DNA of 64,000 bases from DATGZH01 sp035297265 (lineage in GTDB: Bacteria; Actinomycetota; Acidimicrobiia; Acidimicrobiales; RAAP-2), in assembly GCA_035297265.1 (NCBI GenBank), contig DATGZH010000014.1:62001-126000 (forward strand), in the 5' to 3' direction. The translations under genes and the position numbers were made by a program. The notes below the pieces were generated by a model, which was not told the DNA's origin, did not search any database, and saw only the letters and a list, made by a program, of their open reading frames with translations. Of the stretch, positions 48,401 through 57,364 are shown one piece after another. Positions within the stretch are counted from its first letter, which is position 1, and each line of letters starts with the position of its first letter.

Positions 48401-51400
48401 GGTAGATCTCGTTGGGCGGGTTGCCCGCGTAGGCCGTGCCCGTCTGGGAGTTGTTGAAGCAGTTCAGGTTGGGGTTGCCGGACGGCGGCGGTGGCTGCTG
48501 GTTGGTGACCGCCGAGTACAGCGTGCGCAGGTCCTGCTGGGGCATGGCCTCCTTCAGCACGGCCGCCCGGCTGAGCGTGCCGTTGAAGCTGGCCTGGGCG
48601 GGGCAGGAGCTCCCCGAGCAACCGGTGGGCGTGGCCGTCTCGATGGCGCCGACCTGGATGTCGGTGGCCGTCGGTGGGTTGACGCCCGGCGACTGCGGTC
48701 CGTAGCCGACGAGGTCGCCGTCCACGTAGATGTAGGTGCCATGGCCGGGCACCACCTCGCCGGCCACGAGGTGCCAGTTGCCGTCGTTGATGTCGATGCC
48801 GAGCAGGGCGTTCGAGCCGGCCGTCGTGGCCGCCGAGTTGCCGACGTCGAAGTAGATCTGGCTGTCCTGGCCGATGTAGAGGAAGTGGTCGTTCTCCCCG
48901 CCGGTCAGGCCGATGATGCCGCCGCTCTGGCCCGGGTTCATCTTGATCCAGGCCATCTCGGTCAGGGCCCCATTGTAGGTGGGCACGGCGTTCGCGCTCA
49001 CGAAGCCGGGGCTCGACCCGTCGAAGGTCATGGCGCCGCCGGCGTTCGTGTCCGCCGGGCACTGGGCGAAGGGCCCGGTGGCCGGGGCCTGGTGCTGGCC
49101 GGCGCCGATCGAGCCGGCGCTGAGGCCGGCGGTGTAGGCCTGCTCCAGGTCCACGGCCTTGATGCCGGCCTGCTCGTCGAGCGGGTAGAACGCCGCGGCG
49201 TTCGGCGCGGCGAGGAGCGCCGGGGCGTTCATCCCGAGGACCATCTCGTCGAAGCTCGGGTTGGACGACGGGTTGGGCTGGAGGGTCGGGTCGCAGACCG
49301 TGGTCGGCGGCGTGGTGGCGCCGCTGTCGGCGTAGAGCGACTGTACCTGGGTCGACGTGAGCTGCTGGGGCACGACGGCGATCCGACCGAGCGCCCCGGC
49401 GAAGTAGCTCTGGGTGGGCTCGTCGAGCTGCGTGTTGATGAGGTGCACGCGGTTCGCCGCGTACCCGATCGACCACGTGCCGTTGTAGTTGCCGGCCTGG
49501 GTGAAGTTCGTGTTGTACGCGCTCAGCTGGCCGTCGACGTAGAGGTCCTGGCCGGCCGGCCCGATCGAGGCCACGGCGTAGTGCCAGTTGCCGTCGTTCA
49601 CCGGGACGTTGGAACGGACCACCTGGACGGTGCCGGCGTTGTCGGTCTCCCAGTTGAGGAGGCCGCTCGCGCCCACCCACAGGTAACGGTCGAAGTTCCC
49701 GCCGCCGGCGAAGGACGTGATGATGCCCGAGCCCGTCGTCTTGAACCACCCGGCGACGGAGAAGTTCTGCGGGTTGTTGAAGGTCGTATTGGTCGAGATC
49801 CAGCCGGTCGACCCGTCGAAGACCGTGCCGCTCGAGTTCGGGTTGCAGTTGAGCGGGCCCTGGCCCGCACCCTGGGTCACGGTGCCGTTGACCGTGCCGG
49901 TGTCCTGGCTGGGCGAGATGTCAGCCGCCGTGGTGCCCTGGTCGTCGAGCGGCCAGTAGGCGCCGCCGCCGCCGATCTCCATGGCGTTGATGGCGCCGTC
50001 GTAGGCCGAGCAGGAGGCCGAGCCCGGGCTGTAGCCCGAGTCCTCGTACAGGTTGACCACACTGCTCACCGGCAGCTGCGAGGTGATGAAGGACACCCGG
50101 CCGATCTGGCCGTTGAAGTTGTCGCCGTTGCCCTGGGCCCCCGACTCGTCCGGCCAGCTGGGGTGGAAGCCCGGGATCTCACCGATCTGCCACCAGCCGT
50201 TGTTGGTCTCGGCCGTGGTGTTGGGCGACCAGCCCACGAGCTGGCCGTCGAGGTAGAGGAACTCGCCGGCCGGACCGCTCGAGGCCACCGCCATATGCCA
50301 GTTGCCGTCGTTCACCGCCTGGGGCGACTCGACCACGCAGTAGTGGCCGCCGGTGACCGGACAGGGGCTCGTGTCGTAGTCGCCGAAGAGCAGGTGGCCG
50401 TCCTGGCCCACGTAGAGGTTGCGGTCGAAGGTGGTCGAGTTCGCGCCCAGCTGGATGTTGCCGAAGCCCATGATCCCGCCGCCCTGGGGGTCCGACGTGT
50501 TGAACCAGGCGCTGATCGTGAAGTTCTGCGGGTTGTTGTACTGGGTCGTCGTCGAGACGTAGTCGTTCAGGCCCGTGTTGTTGAACTGTTCGCTCGCCGT
50601 CCACGTCGGCGCCTGGGCCGCGGTCACGTAGTTGGGCACCGTCTGGCAGGGCAGCGGACCGACGCTCGGTCCTGCGGTCGTCACCGAGCCCTGGGCCGTC
50701 CCGGTGTTCCCGTTGCCCGAGTAGTCGGTGATGGCGCTCGTCTGGTCGTTCAGCTCCCAGAACGCCCCACCCGTGCCCGAGGTGAGCTGGCTGAGCGGCA
50801 GGTCGACGACGCAGGCCTGCGAACCGTCGGCGAAGAGCGAGCTCACCTGGTGGGCGCTCATGACGCCCTGGCCGTTGCTCTGGAGCGGGTAGTCGACGAA
50901 CGCCGCCCGGCTGAGCTCGCCGTGGAAACTGTTCTCGTTGGCCATGCTCGGCGCGTCGGGCCACTGCTGCGGGGCCGACGGGGTCTGGCCGATGTCCCAG
51001 GTGCCCCCGTAGGTCCCGGCGGGGTCGCTCAGCGTGTTGAACCCGGGGTCCCGGGCCACCGGCTGGCCGTCGAGGTAGAGGTCGGTCCCGTCGGGCCCGA
51101 AGGTGGCCACCGCGAAGTGCCACAGGTTGTCGGTGACGGCGCCGATGGAGCTCACGACGGTCGTCGCCGTGGCCCCGAAGTCGAGGTGGCCGCTGTTGCC
51201 GATGTAGAGGAAACGGTCGTCCTGACCGCTCGAGCCGCCGCCGTCACAGCCGACCAGGCCGCCCGGCTGGTTCGCGCGGAACCAGACGGCGATCGTGAGC
51301 GGCTGGGTGCCCGACGGCGCGCACGCCGTGTACGGCCCGCTCGTGGCGACGTAGCCGCCGTTGACGCCGGCGTTGAACTGGGCCACGTCGTCGGGGCCCT

Positions 51401-54400
51401 GGTTGACGGCAGCCAGGGAGTTGAAGCAGTTGATGGGTCCCCCCGTCTGCCCGAACACGACCGATCCCGTGCCCCCGGTCTGGGTGACGGTGCCGCTCGT
51501 CCCGGGGTTGCCCGAGGAGTCGAACGGATGCGTGGTGCCGGCCAGGTCGTTCAGCTGGAAGTACCCGGTCGGGCCGGCGCCCAGCACGGCGGCGTCGTAG
51601 GCCGTACAGGAGTTCGGCCCGCTGGAGCCACCGTTCGTGTAGCCGACGCCCCCCACCGCTCCGGTGCCCTGGCACCCGGCGATGGCCGCCAGCGGCTGGC
51701 TGGCGCCGAGGCCCTGGAGGCTCACGTCGAGGAGGCCCCCCGGCCCGCCCTCGCCGCTGTTGCCGTTGCCGGCCGAGATGCTCGGTGCGCCGCCGCCGGC
51801 GGCCACCTCGGCCGTGTACTGGCCGCTCGCGGTGGTCGATGAGGCCTGGACGCCGACCGGGACGCACGTGGTGCCGGCCGCGTTGACCGGGGCGGCGATC
51901 GTCCAGGTGAGGACGATCGTGCCGTTGTTGCCCCCGGCTCCGTCGCCGTCCACGCCACCGCCGCCGCCGATGGCGCCGGGCGAGAAGACCGGGGCGGCGA
52001 GGGCGATCGCCGCGGCGAAGGACGAGCCGCCGCCGCCGCCGGCGCTGCCGTTGCAGTCGTCGGCCACGCCGCCGCCGCCGCCGCCGCCGGCCCAGCCGCC
52101 GCCGCCGCCGCCGGCGCCCTGGGCCTCGTAGATCCCACCGCCCGTGCCGTTGATGCCGCCGATGCCCGCCGTGCCGTTGGCGATGCCCCCCGCGGCCACG
52201 CCGCCCGGCCCCGCGATCGGCACGCCGACGCCTTCACCGGGGTTCTGGACACCGGGCCCGCCGTTCCCGCCGGCCACCTGGTAGGGGGGCGCACCGGGGG
52301 CGCCGGTGCCGCCCGTGCCGCCGGTGCCGCCGGTGTCGGGGTAGAGGGCGCACTGGGCGCCGACCGCGCCGCCGCCGCCGCCGCCGCCGGCCACGACGAG
52401 CGGGTTGGACGCGGCGTTCGAGTAGGAGCAGGGCGCGCCGAGGCACACAGCGCTGGCCGCACCGCCCGCCCCACCGCCACCGCCCTGGAAGATGGTCTGC
52501 AGACTGGTGCCGCCGTCGCCCCCGATCCCCCAACCACCGACCGCCGGGGCCACGCCGCCGGCGCCGGTCGAGCCACTGCCGCCGCCACCGCCACAGCCCT
52601 CGTTCACGTAGACGTTGCCCCAGCTGCTCACGGGGAACGAGACCGTGGTCGTCGAGCCCGGGCCCCCGTTGCCGGCCGCCGCCGAGGGGATCGGCGAGGA
52701 GCCGCCGCCGCCGCCGGCCCCGCTCAGCTTCACCTGCAGCTGAATGGCGGTGGCCGGGACCTGGACGGTCACCGAGGTGCCGCAGGCCGCGCTGTAGGTC
52801 CACGTGGTGGTCGCCGTGTTGGCCGGCGAGTAGACGGGGGCGCTGGCAGAGCCGTTGCCGTAGGGGGCCGTGGCCGTGGCGAGGGTGTTGGGCACGAGGG
52901 CGTCGGTGTCGAGGTAGGAGGCGCCGCCGCCGCCGCCACCGCCGCCGCTCGAGACGCCGGCCGAGCCGCTGCCGCCGCCCATGTAGCCGCCCCCGCCGGC
53001 GCCGCCGTCGAGGGTGACCCCGCCGACCACGATGGCGTTGCCCCCCGACGGGCCGCTCATCGGGCCGCCGTCGCAGGCCGGGGCGACGAAGCCCGCTTCG
53101 CCCGCCCCGCCACCGACGTCGGCACCGGCGGCCCCCGGGATGCCGTTGGGCGGGTTGACGCCGCCGGGGCAGGAGTCCGAGAAGCCGTTCCAGTTGCCGC
53201 CGCCGCCGCCGAGGCCCGGCTGGGTGGTCACCCCGGTCTGACCGGTCTGGCCGGTGATGTAGCCGCCGTTGCCGCCGACCCCGCCGACCACGTTGAAGCC
53301 CGACGAGTCGCCGGCGCCGCCGCCGCCGCCGGCGATGGCCAGCACGCAGGGCTGCGCCGGAGCGTTCGACGTGCACAAGGTATTGACGTTGGTCGGGCCC
53401 GAACCGGCCACGCAGGTGAGGCCGAGCGGGTTGCCGTTGGCCACGAGACAGGCCCCGGTGGCCCCGCCGCCGCCGCCAGACCCGCCGGCGTCGGGGCTGC
53501 CCGTGCCCCCGGTGACGTAGCCCGAGCCGCCGACCCCGCCGAGGGTCCCCTGCTGGCCGGCGGTCGTGATGATCTCGTCGGCGCTCGGGATGATGAAGGA
53601 GGCGTTGATCTGCTCGCCGACGCCACCGGCGACCGCGTAGCCCATCCCGCCGCCGGCCGAGCCGCTGCCGCCGGCCAGGGTGAACTGGACCTCCTGGGAG
53701 TTGCTGGTGACGCTGCCCCCGTTCTGGGGCGTGATCGGCGCCGTGGTGTCCGAGGCGAGCGTGGCCGTCGGCGGTGGGAGCGAGCCCTGCACCTGGATGG
53801 AGTTGGCGAGCGTCGTGCAGACGAAGTCGCCGTCTCGGCCGGCCCGACCGGTGACGTAGATGTAGACCGTCCCGGCCCCGTTGGCCGGGTTGACCCGGCT
53901 CGAGTCGACGACGTACTGGTAGCCGGTGCTGATCCCGCTGACCAGGTTGGCCGAGGCCCAGTTATAGGCGCCGAGCGCCTGGCTGTTGAGCGCCGAGCCC
54001 TGACAGCCGTTGGTGTTCGTGTTCGGACCCGGGGCGAAGGACTCCTCGTTGAACCAGTCGACGAACGCCGGGATACCGGCGACGTTCGCCGGCTGCTGGC
54101 CGTTCGTGGCGCAGGTGGCCGACCAGGTCTGGCCGGCGGGGGGCGACGAGGCGTTCTGGTCCTGGCTGCAGTACTGGTCGGGGAAGCGCGGGTTGGCCGT
54201 GTACAGGCTCTGGTACTCGGCGAAGCCCGCCTGAGCCGCCTGGAGGGCCAGGCGCTGGAGGGCCGCTCCCTGGGCGTTGTTCTGCTGCCCGTAGGACCAC
54301 TCGGTCAGGGCCGAGCCGAGGAGGGCCATCATCAAGATGACGCCGATGGCCACCACCACCGTCGACTGACCGAGCTCGCCGGCGGCCCGGCGCTGCCGGC

Positions 54401-54446
54401 GCCAGCGGGCGCGCCCAGCCGAGAGACGCTCCTCGAACCGGCTCAC
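45489..54446 (-). CDS. Giant PilX-like pseudopilin with glycine-rich and seven LamG-type domains
   Basis: A 2985-residue protein. Residues about 1-25 are basic; 'GELGQSTVVVAIGVILMMAL' begins a hydrophobic helix like the N-terminus of PilX/TadG-type minor pilins. Residues about 60-230 are a pilin-like domain with Cys. From about 250 to 915 come glycine-rich domains (tracts such as 'GGSGGGGGATG', 'AGGGGGGW'). From about 943 to 2760 there are seven LamG/concanavalin-like modules of roughly 240-280 residues, each starting 'C.AYDAAV' or similar, with 'DRYLWVG..G', 'VNDGNWHYAVA', 'LYVDGQL' and a closing 'LY.DSG'. A further glycine-rich domain ends the protein. Many paired Cys suggest disulfides outside the cell. 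GTG 54446 overlaps the PilW-like stop (GTGA). Confidence 0.88.
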   Translation of the reverse strand: MSRFEERLSAGRARWRRQRRAAGELGQSTVVVAIGVILMMALLGSALTEWSYGQQNNAQGAALQRLALQAAQAGFAEYQSLYTANPRFPDQYCSQDQNASSPPAGQTWSATCATNGQQPANVAGIPAFVDWFNEESFAPGPNTNTNGCQGSALNSQALGAYNWASANLVSGISTGYQYVVDSSRVNPANGAGTVYIYVTGRAGRDGDFVCTTLANSIQVQGSLPPPTATLASDTTAPITPQNGGSVTSNSQEVQFTLAGGSGSAGGGMGYAVAGGVGEQINASFIIPSADEIITTAGQQGTLGGVGGSGYVTGGTGSPDAGGSGGGGGATGACLVANGNPLGLTCVAGSGPTNVNTLCTSNAPAQPCVLAIAGGGGGAGDSSGFNVVGGVGGNGGYITGQTGQTGVTTQPGLGGGGGNWNGFSDSCPGGVNPPNGIPGAAGADVGGGAGEAGFVAPACDGGPMSGPSGGNAIVVGGVTLDGGAGGGGYMGGGSGSAGVSSGGGGGGGGASYLDTDALVPNTLATATAPYGNGSASAPVYSPANTATTTWTYSAACGTSVTVQVPATAIQLQVKLSGAGGGGGSSPIPSAAAGNGGPGSTTTVSFPVSSWGNVYVNEGCGGGGGSGSTGAGGVAPAVGGWGIGGDGGTSLQTIFQGGGGGAGGAASAVCLGAPCSYSNAASNPLVVAGGGGGGGAVGAQCALYPDTGGTGGTGGTGAPGAPPYQVAGGNGGPGVQNPGEGVGVPIAGPGGVAAGGIANGTAGIGGINGTGGGIYEAQGAGGGGGGWAGGGGGGGVADDCNGSAGGGGGSSFAAAIALAAPVFSPGAIGGGGGVDGDGAGGNNGTIVLTWTIAAPVNAAGTTCVPVGVQASSTTASGQYTAEVAAGGGAPSISAGNGNSGEGGPGGLLDVSLQGLGASQPLAAIAGCQGTGAVGGVGYTNGGSSGPNSCTAYDAAVLGAGPTGYFQLNDLAGTTHPFDSSGNPGTSGTVTQTGGTGSVVFGQTGGPINCFNSLAAVNQGPDDVAQFNAGVNGGYVATSGPYTACAPSGTQPLTIAVWFRANQPGGLVGCDGGGSSGQDDRFLYIGNSGHLDFGATATTVVSSIGAVTDNLWHFAVATFGPDGTDLYLDGQPVARDPGFNTLSDPAGTYGGTWDIGQTPSAPQQWPDAPSMANENSFHGELSRAAFVDYPLQSNGQGVMSAHQVSSLFADGSQACVVDLPLSQLTSGTGGAFWELNDQTSAITDYSGNGNTGTAQGSVTTAGPSVGPLPCQTVPNYVTAAQAPTWTASEQFNNTGLNDYVSTTTQYNNPQNFTISAWFNTSDPQGGGIMGFGNIQLGANSTTFDRNLYVGQDGHLLFGDYDTSPCPVTGGHYCVVESPQAVNDGNWHMAVASSGPAGEFLYLDGQLVGWSPNTTAETNNGWWQIGEIPGFHPSWPDESGAQGNGDNFNGQIGRVSFITSQLPVSSVVNLYEDSGYSPGSASCSAYDGAINAMEIGGGGAYWPLDDQGTTAADISPSQDTGTVNGTVTQGAGQGPLNCNPNSSGTVFDGSTGWISTNTTFNNPQNFSVAGWFKTTGSGIITSFAGGGNFDRYLWVGASGLLNWETDNAGTVQVVRSNVPVNDGNWHYAVASIGPAGQDLYVDGQLSAYNTNFTQAGNYNGTWSIGYAANRVHLINTQLDEPTQSYFAGALGRIAVVPQQLTSTQVQSLYADSGATTPPTTVCDPTLQPNPSSNPSFDEMVLGMNAPALLAAPNAAAFYPLDEQAGIKAVDLEQAYTAGLSAGSIGAGQHQAPATGPFAQCPADTNAGGAMTFDGSSPGFVSANAVPTYNGALTEMAWIKMNPGQSGGIIGLTGGENDHFLYIGQDSQIYFDVGNSAATTAGSNALLGIDINDGNWHLVAGEVVPGHGTYIYVDGDLVGYGPQSPGVNPPTATDIQVGAIETATPTGCSGSSCPAQASFNGTLSRAAVLKEAMPQQDLRTLYSAVTNQQPPPPSGNPNLNCFNNSQTGTAYAGNPPNEIYPLSANPNDLVSGRNGTSGGQVNFSQPGGPLTGCDPAVDTSQFRRNGNSYISLPASTNQAYNTGLTVEAWVNLTYGGGSPYEIVGTPAVGNNNGWQLNVDNGDANAWFEVGTPAATTVNLGSGPGNGWHFLVGTYDGSHVSIYLDGALVASQAAAGTVGIGTNPPEIGNGTTKGDISDVAIYPSALSAGAIAGQYMEATLPINAPPSLTTTISTTNPAASGTCAAYDAAVQADDPLATWNLTDTGGGSASPNVVDQSNNANSGTFQGSVPVEGINPGPLGCSAYSPAVVQNAFASPAMQFGGATYVETAQQYNLPNGVSVAAWFETTSGGGIISFGHSQTGQSGNGDRLLYVGQSGDLDWGVKPSSGPHNGTNYVISSPNPVNDGRWHFAVGTIGPNDNTQLFLDGKLVASGNANQAHNASGFFQIGDLTPAATWPDEPNVPYSFNGEIGRVAVFPSELSGTQVHSLNQAAGNTAANNPEAQNTCSSYDAAVLANGPRTYLELNDTTGLATVADSSGGFNTGLLTGSGQTENNPGPLNCLLANPGSPMAPSMGLQGTGAISNAVSYTDPENFTVAVWFKDYTSEGGLVSFQGTPVGGGGVTGDRMLYVGNDGHVYFGINHAGTPTTVTSTAPVQDGNWHLAVGVVCGVTCPAGTQANGTAAGMYLYVDGVQQGFVNAPNAADLFGQWQVGTLPPDFGTLGWANPPTSADFTGFEGRASVIPTAMSAQQVALLYDDAYNGLGGGGGAASALCLENPGNYNPAAPSCSASGLSAAPQCQATIAGWGTAAGPTACLLAVAGGGGGGGYASASAPVTPAVCTLAGTVGGDGGPVASLSGSAGTGQYIPGGNDSAGSNGATGAVVAGGTGTAGTFGIPTASGGGGAGYTGGSGGSTGAACGGGGASTWYATSAPGPAGSSITVTPILNGPNTCQFAASGYTDQDCSGFVNMTGPLAPPTSITLLASHVSPTGTVQW
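46170..51617 (-). repeat. Seven tandem LamG-type modules (protein-level repeat array)
   Basis: Module starts on the minus strand are near 51617, 50823, 50017, 49297, 48470, 47748 and 46965. Each begins with a Cys-centred 'CxxYDAAV'-like block (modules 2, 4 and 5 diverge), carries 'ND(G)NWH' and 'LYLDGQLV', and ends 'LY.D'. They are diverged at the protein level, indicating old duplications rather than recent copying. Confidence 0.75.
52068..52112. repeat. GCC trinucleotide tracts in glycine-rich coding region
   Basis: (GCC)7 at 52068-52088 and (GCC)6 at 52095-52112 on the plus strand, read as Gly codons (GGC) in the giant pseudopilin. Shorter tracts recur at about 52367-52390 and 52925-52950. 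Slippage here would change glycine number without shifting the frame. Confidence 0.75.
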
Positions 54447-57364
54447 GACGCCACCCCCGCCTGGTACTGGGCCTGGATCTGGGCACCGCTCAACGCGGTG
54501 GCGAAGATCGCCACGTTGGCCTCGTAGCCGTTCAGGTAGTCGGTCGTGAACTCGGGGTCACGGCCGATGTTCACGGTGCACGTCCCGCACGGGAAGGTGC
54601 CCGGCGAGCCCGGTCCCACCGCGCCGGACCCCGGCGTCTCGGCCACCTGGGTGCCGTCGACGAAGACCCGCGCGACGGCCCCGTCGTAGGTCCCGACGAC
54701 GAAGTACCACTGGCCGTTGCAGATCTTCGGCACCTCGATCTGGACGCCACCAAGGTTGACCGGGACGCAGCTCGGGCTCGGCGGCGCGTTCCACTGCGCC
54801 ACCCAACCCACCGGGCTGGCCTGGATGCCGAGGCCGGAGTTGCACCCGGCCGGCGACACCGGGTTCGTGCCCACGTCGAAGAAGCCGCTCGTCCCCCCGG
54901 CCAGGACGACGAGCTCGAAGCCCGTCCCGCTGCAGTCGGTCCGGGAGTTGGCGACGAGCCGCGAGGCCGTCGCCGAAGACGTCAGGTCCACCCAGGCTTC
55001 CACGCTGAACTGCTGCGGCGCCCAGTTGACGCCGAACGTGCCGGGACGGCCGAGGTCGACGTAGTCGTTCGGCGAGACGAACTGGGAGGCCCCCAGCTGC
55101 TGGTCGCAGAGGGCGGGCGGGCCGCCATTGGCCGGCGGGACCAGGCCCTGGGTGGTCCCGATGTTGGTCCCGTTGAACTCGTCGGCCTTGGCCGGGCTGA
55201 TCGGGCCGTAGTCCTTCGTGTCGTTGGCGAGCGGGTAGTAGCCGACCGGTTGCGCCCCGTCCACGGCACTGGTGAAGCAGGCGTTGGCGATCCCGGAGTC
55301 CCCGTAGAGCCGGGCCACCTGGCCCGGGCTGAGCACGGTCGGGATGATGGCCACCCGACCGATGATCCCGTTGAAGTAGGCCACGCCGCCGGCGCCGGTC
55401 GGCATCCCGCCGATGTTGAGGTAACCGGTGTAGGCCCCCGAGGCCGTGGCGCTGTTCGAGGCGACGAGGTGCCCGTCGGCGTACAGGTACTGGCCGCCGC
55501 CGCCGGCCTGGAGGGCCTGGTTGAAGGTGGCCGGCCCGATCGTGGCCACCACCATGTGCCAGTTCCCGTCGTCGTAGGTGACGTTCTGCGTGTGGTTCAT
55601 CGTGTTGGTGGTGGCGGTGACCGCGCCCGCGGTCGGCGACGTGCAGTTGGGCGCGGTGAGGCCGGCGCCGAGGTTGGGGCAGACCTCCCAGGCGAGGTTG
55701 CCGCTCGGGTCGACGTAGAGCTCGCGGTCGTAGTTGGTCGGGAGCGACCCGAGCGAGGGCTGGTCGGCGAAGCTGAGGATCGGGTTGACCGAGCCCGAGG
55801 CGCTCGTCTGGAACCAGGCGACGACCGAGAACCCCTGTTGCAGCGCGATCGACCCGATCGGGCAGCTCGCCTGGTTGGCGAGCGAGCAGTACGCCTTGTT
55901 GGTCGTGATGTACTGCTGGTCGAGCGGGTTGAAGGCCATGGCCTTGCTCGAGACGAGGCAGCTGATCGGACCGTTGCCGGCCGGCTGGTTCTCCGTCGGC
56001 GGCGGCGAGCCGTAGAACGTGCCGCCGTTCCCGTTGGAGGAGAGGTCGTTCACGTTCGGGATCTGGCCCGAGCCTCCGCCGTCGGTCATCGGCCAGTTGC
56101 CGGCGGGCGCAGAGGCGACGCTCTGGACGGCGGCGTCGTAGGTGCAGCCCGAGGTGCCCTTGGTCAGCTGGTTGACGAGGAAGACCTGGTTCGAGAGCTG
56201 GGTGCCCGGCGTGCCCTTGGCCAGGAGCGGCTGGCTCGAGCTGGCCGGCGCGCCGGCGTCGAAGTTGACGACGACGAGCTGGATGCCGAGGAGGATCTGG
56301 GTGGCGAGGTTGGAGGTGTTCAGGGCGGCGGAGGCGCTGAGGTCGAGCGTCGTCGCGCAGTTGAGAGTGCAGTAGGGCGCCGGCACGAGCATCGTCGAGC
56401 CGGCCGGGTTGTTGGCCACGATCGTCTGGGCCACGCCGTTCACGGGTGGCGCCGTGCAGCTCGACGACGAGTAGCACTGCCCACCGCCTCCGGCGACGTT
56501 GTTGCCGAGGTAGTAGCTGAAGAGTGGCGGGGTGGCGCTGGCACACCCTCCCGCCGGCTTGAAGGCGGCGGGCTGGTTGACGCAGGCCACGGCGAAGTTG
56601 GCGACGACCGGACTCGACGACACGTTCCCGTAGGTCTCGGGGAACTGGTGCGCTCCCTGGCAGAACTGGTCGCACCAGATGTCGGGGAGGGTGTTGATGA
56701 CCGCCGAGCCGCACCCCGAGTTGTCGGCCCCGGGGATGCAGTTCGCGCCGTGGTCGATGACCTGGAGCGGGCAGTAGCCACCGTTCGGGTCGGTGTTCTC
56801 GCAGGCCGACCGGTCGACGGTGATCTCCATCAGGTGGGGCACGTTGCTCCCGCCGACCGCGTGGTAGGCGCAGAACCAGATGTCGAAGTCGTGGGCCACG
56901 ACCACCGAGAGCGACTGGGTCTGGAGCGAATTGAGGGTCACGCCGCCCGTGGCGTTGAACGAGTTGGAGGGGCTGTTCCAGGCCGTGAGCCAGTTCGGCG
57001 CGGGGTGGACGTCGGCCGAGTCACCCGAGTCGAGACCCGTCGGGGAGGGCGACGTGGCGCCCCAGCAGGCCCCCGAGGCCGACGGTGTGGCGCTCTGGGC
57101 GCTGAGCGGCGAGATGGCCCCGCGGAGCAGCTGGTCGACCCGGGCCATCGTGTCCTGGGCGATGGCGGTGGCGTTGCCCACCCGTTGGGTCTGGGCGGCC
57201 GACGTGAAGAACGTCGACACGATCACCACCGTCATCGAGAGCACGATCCCCACGATGAGGATGGAGACCGACAGCTCGATGAGGGAGAGCCCGCTCTCGT
57301 CACCCCGCGCTTCTTCGAGGCGGCGCCGGACGGCCCGGACGGCGGCGGTGGGGCGGCGGCTCAT
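54443..57364 (-). CDS. PilW-like pseudopilin with two LamG-type domains
   Basis: A 973-residue protein. After a basic leader, 'GDESGLSLIELSVSILIVGI' is a clear type IV prepilin site: cleavage after Gly, then a hydrophobic helix with Glu at position 5. Residues about 55-420 form a PilW-like pilin domain with several Cys. Two LamG-type modules follow (starting about 'GCTYDAAVQSV' and 'NACFTSAVDGA'), each with 'DDGNWHMVVATIGP' or 'CNGQWYFVVGTYDG' and a 'LYADGHLV'/'VFVDGTQV' strand. ATG 57364 overlaps the PilV-like stop (ATGA) and the stop overlaps the giant gene (GTGA), so the three are coupled. Confidence 0.88.
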   Translation of the reverse strand: MSRRPTAAVRAVRRRLEEARGDESGLSLIELSVSILIVGIVLSMTVVIVSTFFTSAAQTQRVGNATAIAQDTMARVDQLLRGAISPLSAQSATPSASGACWGATSPSPTGLDSGDSADVHPAPNWLTAWNSPSNSFNATGGVTLNSLQTQSLSVVVAHDFDIWFCAYHAVGGSNVPHLMEITVDRSACENTDPNGGYCPLQVIDHGANCIPGADNSGCGSAVINTLPDIWCDQFCQGAHQFPETYGNVSSSPVVANFAVACVNQPAAFKPAGGCASATPPLFSYYLGNNVAGGGGQCYSSSSCTAPPVNGVAQTIVANNPAGSTMLVPAPYCTLNCATTLDLSASAALNTSNLATQILLGIQLVVVNFDAGAPASSSQPLLAKGTPGTQLSNQVFLVNQLTKGTSGCTYDAAVQSVASAPAGNWPMTDGGGSGQIPNVNDLSSNGNGGTFYGSPPPTENQPAGNGPISCLVSSKAMAFNPLDQQYITTNKAYCSLANQASCPIGSIALQQGFSVVAWFQTSASGSVNPILSFADQPSLGSLPTNYDRELYVDPSGNLAWEVCPNLGAGLTAPNCTSPTAGAVTATTNTMNHTQNVTYDDGNWHMVVATIGPATFNQALQAGGGGQYLYADGHLVASNSATASGAYTGYLNIGGMPTGAGGVAYFNGIIGRVAIIPTVLSPGQVARLYGDSGIANACFTSAVDGAQPVGYYPLANDTKDYGPISPAKADEFNGTNIGTTQGLVPPANGGPPALCDQQLGASQFVSPNDYVDLGRPGTFGVNWAPQQFSVEAWVDLTSSATASRLVANSRTDCSGTGFELVVLAGGTSGFFDVGTNPVSPAGCNSGLGIQASPVGWVAQWNAPPSPSCVPVNLGGVQIEVPKICNGQWYFVVGTYDGAVARVFVDGTQVAETPGSGAVGPGSPGTFPCGTCTVNIGRDPEFTTDYLNGYEANVAIFATALSGAQIQAQYQAGVAS

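Noticed and set aside
46597..51842. Several very long open frames overlapping the giant pseudopilin on both strands
   Set aside because: High GC removes stop codons in other frames. Their translations are Arg/Gly/Pro-rich and lack motifs, while the chosen frame has repeated LamG modules.
52000..53700. CRISPR-like or satellite repeat array
   Set aside because: The repetition comes from glycine codons; there are no constant repeats separated by unique spacers.
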